Positions 6,407-9,704 of a stretch of 9,704 bases of DNA are shown here, one piece after another. The stretch spans positions 1 to 9,704 of the forward strand of contig PMYF01000973.1 in assembly GCA_003171295.1 (NCBI GenBank), read 5' to 3'. The DNA comes from Acidobacteriota bacterium (GTDB lineage Bacteria; Acidobacteriota; Terriglobia; UBA7540). The notes beneath the pieces are model-generated. The model did not search any database. It was not told where the DNA came from and saw nothing but the letters and a program-made list of their open reading frames with translations. Positions within the stretch are counted from its first letter, which is position 1. Each line of letters opens with the position of its first letter. Position numbers and translations under genes: made by a program.

Positions 6407-9400
6407 CTAATTTGGAGCAGAGGCCGGCTGGTCGGCCTTTGAAGCAGAGACGGGCTGGCCGGCCTGATGCAGTTTGACCAACTGATCCAGGTCATCGAGT
6501 AGACCCCTGTTGTCTGCGGCAAGGGTTCGAATGGCCTCTGCCGTAAAGATGGCCTGGCTGGTCTTACCCACCCGGTAATATGCATCGCAAAGCATATAAA
6601 GCGCGCCGGGGTTGGCGGTGTGCGATCTTTCCAGATACGCGATGACATCCTCCCACCGCTGCTGCTTGTATCTTATGTGCGCCAAAACAATGAGCGCCAG
6701 CTCGTTGGTAGGATCGAGCGCAAGCGCGGTGTCGCACGATTTTTCCGCTTGGTCGACTTCTCCCGTAGACAGTTGCACCACGCCAAGATAGGCAGGGATT
6801 TGGGCGTTCGTTGGCGTCTTTGCCCGGGCAATCGCCAGCACGCGCTTTGCGTCGTCGATCCGGCCCATGGTGTGGTATACGACGCCGAGCAGATAGTATG
6901 GACCTGGATTCAGACTCTGTGCGTTGTTCTGAACCCGGCTCGGCAGCTTCGCCACGTAGTCCAGCGCCTCCTGTTCCTTGTTCTCCTCGAGCAGAGCCTT
7001 CACGTGGGCCCAAGCCGGCGTCTGCGTGGCGGCCTGAAACTCGGCATATGTAGAGGAGCTGCTCCCGGCTTGATCCAGTACTTCAAAGAGTTTCGTCTCA
7101 TGCTGTGCCTCCTCAACCCGGCCGAGTTGGCGGTATGCCTTGCTGAGCTGGAAGTGTGCCTTCTTGAGCGACGGGTCCAGTTCCAGCGCATTCTTTAGAG
7201 GCGCGAGCGCGGCTTCATAGCTTCCCAACTGCACCAGCGCTGCTCCCAGCCCATAGTACGCGAAGGCGCTTGAAGTTCCATGCGAGAGAGCGTAGTTGTA
7301 GCTGTCTCGCGCCCCCTCCCAATCGCCTATTCCTGACAAGGAGTCTCCGAGGTAGAAGGCAGCCTCGCCATTTGCCGGGTCTTTCTTCAACACGGCCTGA
7401 AAGCTGGCAGCCGCGCTTCGAATGTCGTTCAAATTGAACTGCGCCATGCCAATATCGAAGTCGATCCGATCCAAGTTTGGGTTGAGGCTTTGGGCCTTCT
7501 TAAGCCACTTGAGCCCATCCAGGCGCTTATCCATATTTTCGGCGAGGTACTCCCCGTACTCCTGGCAATAATCCGGATTATCGGGGGCCAACTCGACGGC
7601 GCGGGCAATGGTTTCGATCGCGAGATTGGGTTCGGAGCTCAGATAGTAGGCCTGCGCCATGTAAAAAAGAGCGTCGCCTTGATCGGGCTTGACGAGAAGG
7701 CTCTTCTTGTAATTTTCTATCGCCTTAGGCCAGTTATGCTGAAGAAAAAAGGCCATGCCCAGGTCGAAAGAGAGATCTGAATTGTTCGGGAATCTGAGTA
7801 GCGCCTTTTCGAAGAGCTCCTGGGCTGGAATCAGCTGACCTGCGTGAATAAGGGCTTCCCCCTGGTTCAGCAAAGAGGGCACCGCATCGGGATCCTTCGC
7901 TTTCATCCCTTCATAAAGCTTTGTCTCGCGCCGCGCATCCTCAAGCCGGCCAAGTTGGCCGTATGCCTTGCTCAGTTGGAGGTGCGCGTCGATCAGCGAG
8001 GGTTGCAAGTCAAGGGCACGCTGTAGCGGCGCCAGCGCGGCTTCATAGCTTCCCAACTGCATCAGCGCTGTTCCCAGTCCAAAGTATGCGGGGCCGCTTG
8101 AATATCCATGCGAGAGAGCGTAGGTGTAGTTGTCTTGCGCCTTTCCCCAATCGCCCAGCGCCGACCAGGATTCGGCGACCAGGAAGGCCGCCTCCCCATT
8201 GGCCGGGTCCTTCTCCAGCACGGCCTGAAAGGTGACCCTCGCGCCCTGGAAGTCTTTCAAATAGAGATCTGTCAGACCGATGTCAAAATCGATTCGTTCC
8301 AGGAAGGGATCCATGGTTCGGGCCTTCTGAAGCCACTTAAGTCCCTCCTCGCGCGTCTCTTTTGATTCAGCGAGATACTCTCCGTACCTCTGGCAAACAT
8401 CCGGGTTATCAGGAGCCAAAGCGGCGGCGCGGGCAACCGTTTCGCGCGCGAGCCTGAGATCGGAGTTCTGAATGTAGGCCTGCGCCATGTAATACAGGGG
8501 GTTGACTTGATTCGGCTTGGCTAGAAGACTCTTCTTGTAATTCTCAATCGCCTTCGGCCAGTCATGCTGGAGAAAGAAGGCCATGCCCAGATTGAATAAA
8601 AGATCCGGATTGCCCGGGAATTTGCGCAGAGCGTTCTCAAAAAACTCCTGGGCTTGAACCAGTTGGCCCGCGCTAGCGAGGCCTCCTCCCTGGGTCAGTA
8701 ATGGCGTAACCTCATTGGGAGCCCTTGCTTGCATCTCCTTGAAAATTTTCATCTCGCGCTTTGCCTGATCGAGACGGCCGATTTGACCGTATGCCTTGCC
8801 GAGCTGGAAGTGCGCCTTGGCCAGCGAAGGTTGCAAGGCCAGTGCATGCCGCAGCGGCGGGATGGCGGCTTCATTGCTTCCCAACTGTACCAGGGACCTT
8901 CCGAGTCCAAGATAAGCGGAAGCGCTTGAATACCCATGAGAAATGGCGTAATTGTAGTTGTCTCGCGCCTTTTCCCACTCGCCCGTCAGCGACCTGGATT
9001 CCGCGACCAAGAAAGCATCTCTGCCATTGGCCGGGTCTTTCTTAAGCTCGGCCTCAAAGCTGGCGGCAGCGCTTGGATAATCCTTCAAACTCAACCCCGC
9101 GACGCCGAGGTCGTAGTCGATCCGTTTCAGGTTTGGGTTGAGACTTCGGGCCTTCTTAAGCCACTTTAGCCCCTCCCCGCTCCTATCCTTGTCTTTACTA
9201 CTGACGAGATACTCTCCATACTTCTGGCAAACGTCCGGGTTATCGGGGGCCAAAGCGGCGGCGCGGGCAATGGTTTCGCGCGCGCGCGTGATATCGGAGC
9301 TCTGATAGTAGGCTTGCGCCATGAAATAAAGAGCGTCGACCTGATCGGGCTTGGCGAGAAGGCTCGTCTGGTAATTCTCTATCGCCTTAGGCCAGTTATG

Positions 9401-9685
9401 CTGAAGAAAGTAGGCCGTGCCCAGATCGAAAGAAAGATCCGCATTGCCGGGGAATCTGCGCAGCGCCTTTTCGAAGAGATCCTGAGCCTGAACCAACTGA
9501 CCTGCGTGAATAAGAGACGCCCCCTGGTTCAGCACTGGGGTCACCTCATCGGGAGCCTGCGCGAATGTTGGCGCCAACATCAAGAGAAATGCGAAGAATA
9601 TTCTCATTAATTTCTGAGCCATACCACTGCGAAGCATGGGCGGCCTGCCGTGCCTGATGCTGACCAAACTCCTTGCAGAAATCAT
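6407..9685 (-). CDS. Secreted giant tetratricopeptide-repeat protein with a triplicated 8-TPR module
   Basis: A 1092-aa protein made almost entirely of TPR helices, so a superhelical scaffold for protein-protein contacts; partners are unknown. A Sec signal peptide is visible (hydrophobic core about residues 29-41, likely cleavage AQA|P at 44/45), placing it in the periplasm or outside the cell. The mature chain starts directly with three tandem modules at residues 45-322, 323-598 and 599-874. Each has about eight TPR-like units with W/Y-x-x-A and DP/AP turn signatures. A different C-terminal part (875-1092) has about four more TPRs (from about 927 to 1060) and an Ala/Ser/Pro-rich tail. The start is uncertain. 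The ATG at 9685 has only a weak SD and gives a 28-residue n-region; ATGs at 9637 (M17) or 9622 (M22) would give more normal signal peptides. TATGAT, a -10-like hexamer, overlaps the 9685 start, which also favours a later one. The gene is convergent with the FG-GAP gene, and its upstream region lies almost entirely beyond the window. Confidence 0.9.
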   Translation of the reverse strand: MISARSLVSIRHGRPPMLRSGMAQKLMRIFFAFLLMLAPTFAQAPDEVTPVLNQGASLIHAGQLVQAQDLFEKALRRFPGNADLSFDLGTAYFLQHNWPKAIENYQTSLLAKPDQVDALYFMAQAYYQSSDITRARETIARAAALAPDNPDVCQKYGEYLVSSKDKDRSGEGLKWLKKARSLNPNLKRIDYDLGVAGLSLKDYPSAAASFEAELKKDPANGRDAFLVAESRSLTGEWEKARDNYNYAISHGYSSASAYLGLGRSLVQLGSNEAAIPPLRHALALQPSLAKAHFQLGKAYGQIGRLDQAKREMKIFKEMQARAPNEVTPLLTQGGGLASAGQLVQAQEFFENALRKFPGNPDLLFNLGMAFFLQHDWPKAIENYKKSLLAKPNQVNPLYYMAQAYIQNSDLRLARETVARAAALAPDNPDVCQRYGEYLAESKETREEGLKWLQKARTMDPFLERIDFDIGLTDLYLKDFQGARVTFQAVLEKDPANGEAAFLVAESWSALGDWGKAQDNYTYALSHGYSSGPAYFGLGTALMQLGSYEAALAPLQRALDLQPSLIDAHLQLSKAYGQLGRLEDARRETKLYEGMKAKDPDAVPSLLNQGEALIHAGQLIPAQELFEKALLRFPNNSDLSFDLGMAFFLQHNWPKAIENYKKSLLVKPDQGDALFYMAQAYYLSSEPNLAIETIARAVELAPDNPDYCQEYGEYLAENMDKRLDGLKWLKKAQSLNPNLDRIDFDIGMAQFNLNDIRSAAASFQAVLKKDPANGEAAFYLGDSLSGIGDWEGARDSYNYALSHGTSSAFAYYGLGAALVQLGSYEAALAPLKNALELDPSLKKAHFQLSKAYRQLGRVEEAQHETKLFEVLDQAGSSSSTYAEFQAATQTPAWAHVKALLEENKEQEALDYVAKLPSRVQNNAQSLNPGPYYLLGVVYHTMGRIDDAKRVLAIARAKTPTNAQIPAYLGVVQLSTGEVDQAEKSCDTALALDPTNELALIVLAHIRYKQQRWEDVIAYLERSHTANPGALYMLCDAYYRVGKTSQAIFTAEAIRTLAADNRGLLDDLDQLVKLHQAGQPVSASKADQPASAPN
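6416..6465 (-). repeat. 27-bp in-frame tandem repeat at the TPR protein C-terminus
   Basis: Bases 6416-6438 and 6443-6465 match at 20 of 23 positions with an offset of 27 nt (9 codons). They encode QPVSASKAD followed by QPASAPN, giving an Ala/Ser/Pro-rich, probably flexible tail. The offset is a whole number of codons, so copy number could vary without breaking the frame. Confidence 0.6.
7064..7891 (-). repeat. TPR module copy 3 (276 codons)
   Basis: Third copy, residues 599-874, beginning PDAV and ending LDQAG, where the unique C-terminal domain starts. It is nearest to copy 1 in its N-terminal third and nearest to copy 2 in its C-terminal third, as shown by the exact 32-bp and 28-bp matches to each. 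Confidence 0.85.
7892..8719 (-). repeat. TPR module copy 2 (276 codons)
   Basis: Middle copy, residues 323-598, beginning PNEV and ending just before PDAV. It shares the conserved blocks of the other copies (FFLQHDWPKAIENY, LAPDNPDVCQ, GEYLAES, KDPANG). Its first third has more substitutions than copies 1 and 3 have against each other. Its C-terminal part is close to copy 3, including a 28-bp exact match (8034-8061 against 7206-7233). Confidence 0.85.
8720..9553 (-). repeat. TPR module copy 1 (278 codons)
   Basis: First copy of the tandem module, residues 45-322, beginning PDEV directly after the probable signal-peptide cleavage site. By hand count, 46 of its first 60 residues are identical to copy 3. 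A 32-bp stretch at 9378-9409 is base-for-base identical to 7716-7747 in copy 3. Toward its C-terminal end it is the most divergent copy (GSNEAAIPPL instead of GSYEAALAPL). Confidence 0.85.
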
Positions 9686-9704
9686 AAACTGCTCTATTCT
9701 TGCC

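Noticed and set aside
7490..7780. Plus-strand open frames antisense to the TPR gene (here and at 7844-8026, 8108-8365, 8729-8929, 9314-9610)
   Set aside because: They recur at equivalent places in each TPR module because the module itself is repeated. They are shadows of the minus-strand gene, not a repeated small gene family.
7064..9553. Tandem DNA repeats considered as a CRISPR or mobile repeat array
   Set aside because: The units are ~830 bp, in frame, diverged and fully coding for TPR helices. There are no spacers, terminal inverted repeats or transposase.

Overview
The window reads as a piece of chromosome from a Gram-negative soil-type bacterium, most likely an Acidobacteriota member (Terriglobia or Solibacteres/Bryobacter-like). 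This is inferred from the protein families, not from a marker gene. The pointers are a very large Oar-like TonB-dependent receptor with an N-terminal carboxypeptidase-regulatory-like domain and the KSGTN-x-FHG signature, a CRTAC1-type FG-GAP/ASPIC-UnbV protein with a Tat signal, and a long secreted TPR protein. Members of that phylum often carry many paralogues of all three. There are no mobile elements, RNA genes or CRISPR arrays that I can see.

Layout: (1) 126-4103 (+), an outer-membrane TonB-dependent receptor of 1325 aa with a strong SD and signal peptide. It is closed 32 nt downstream by a textbook intrinsic terminator (18-bp perfect stem, seven Ts) at 4136-4181. (2) 4182-4506, a promoter/leader region with a good sigma70-like promoter candidate (4299-4328), a leader of about 170 nt, and a possible 41-codon leader ORF whose stop codon directly abuts the next start. 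(3) 4507-6267 (+), a 586-aa Tat-exported protein with seven Asp-rich FG-GAP/VCBS motifs, probably a seven-bladed calcium-binding beta-propeller, and a C-terminal ASPIC/UnbV domain. (4) 6268-6406, a 139-nt convergent intergenic gap with a 7-bp hairpin but no U-tract. (5) 6407-9685 (-), a 1092-aa secreted TPR protein. Its body is a tandem triplication of a ~277-residue module of about eight TPRs each, followed by a non-repeated C-terminal TPR domain.

All three proteins appear to be destined for the cell envelope: one outer-membrane porin-like receptor, one Tat substrate and one Sec substrate. A joint role in surface binding or uptake of a large substrate is possible, but nothing in the sequence names the substrate. 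Each of the two plus-strand genes has its own transcription signals and the TPR gene is convergent, so they are not one operon. The most distinctive feature is the triplicated TPR module. By eye its copies are mosaic: copies 1 and 3 are closest in the N-terminal part, copies 2 and 3 in the C-terminal part, which suggests exchange between copies.
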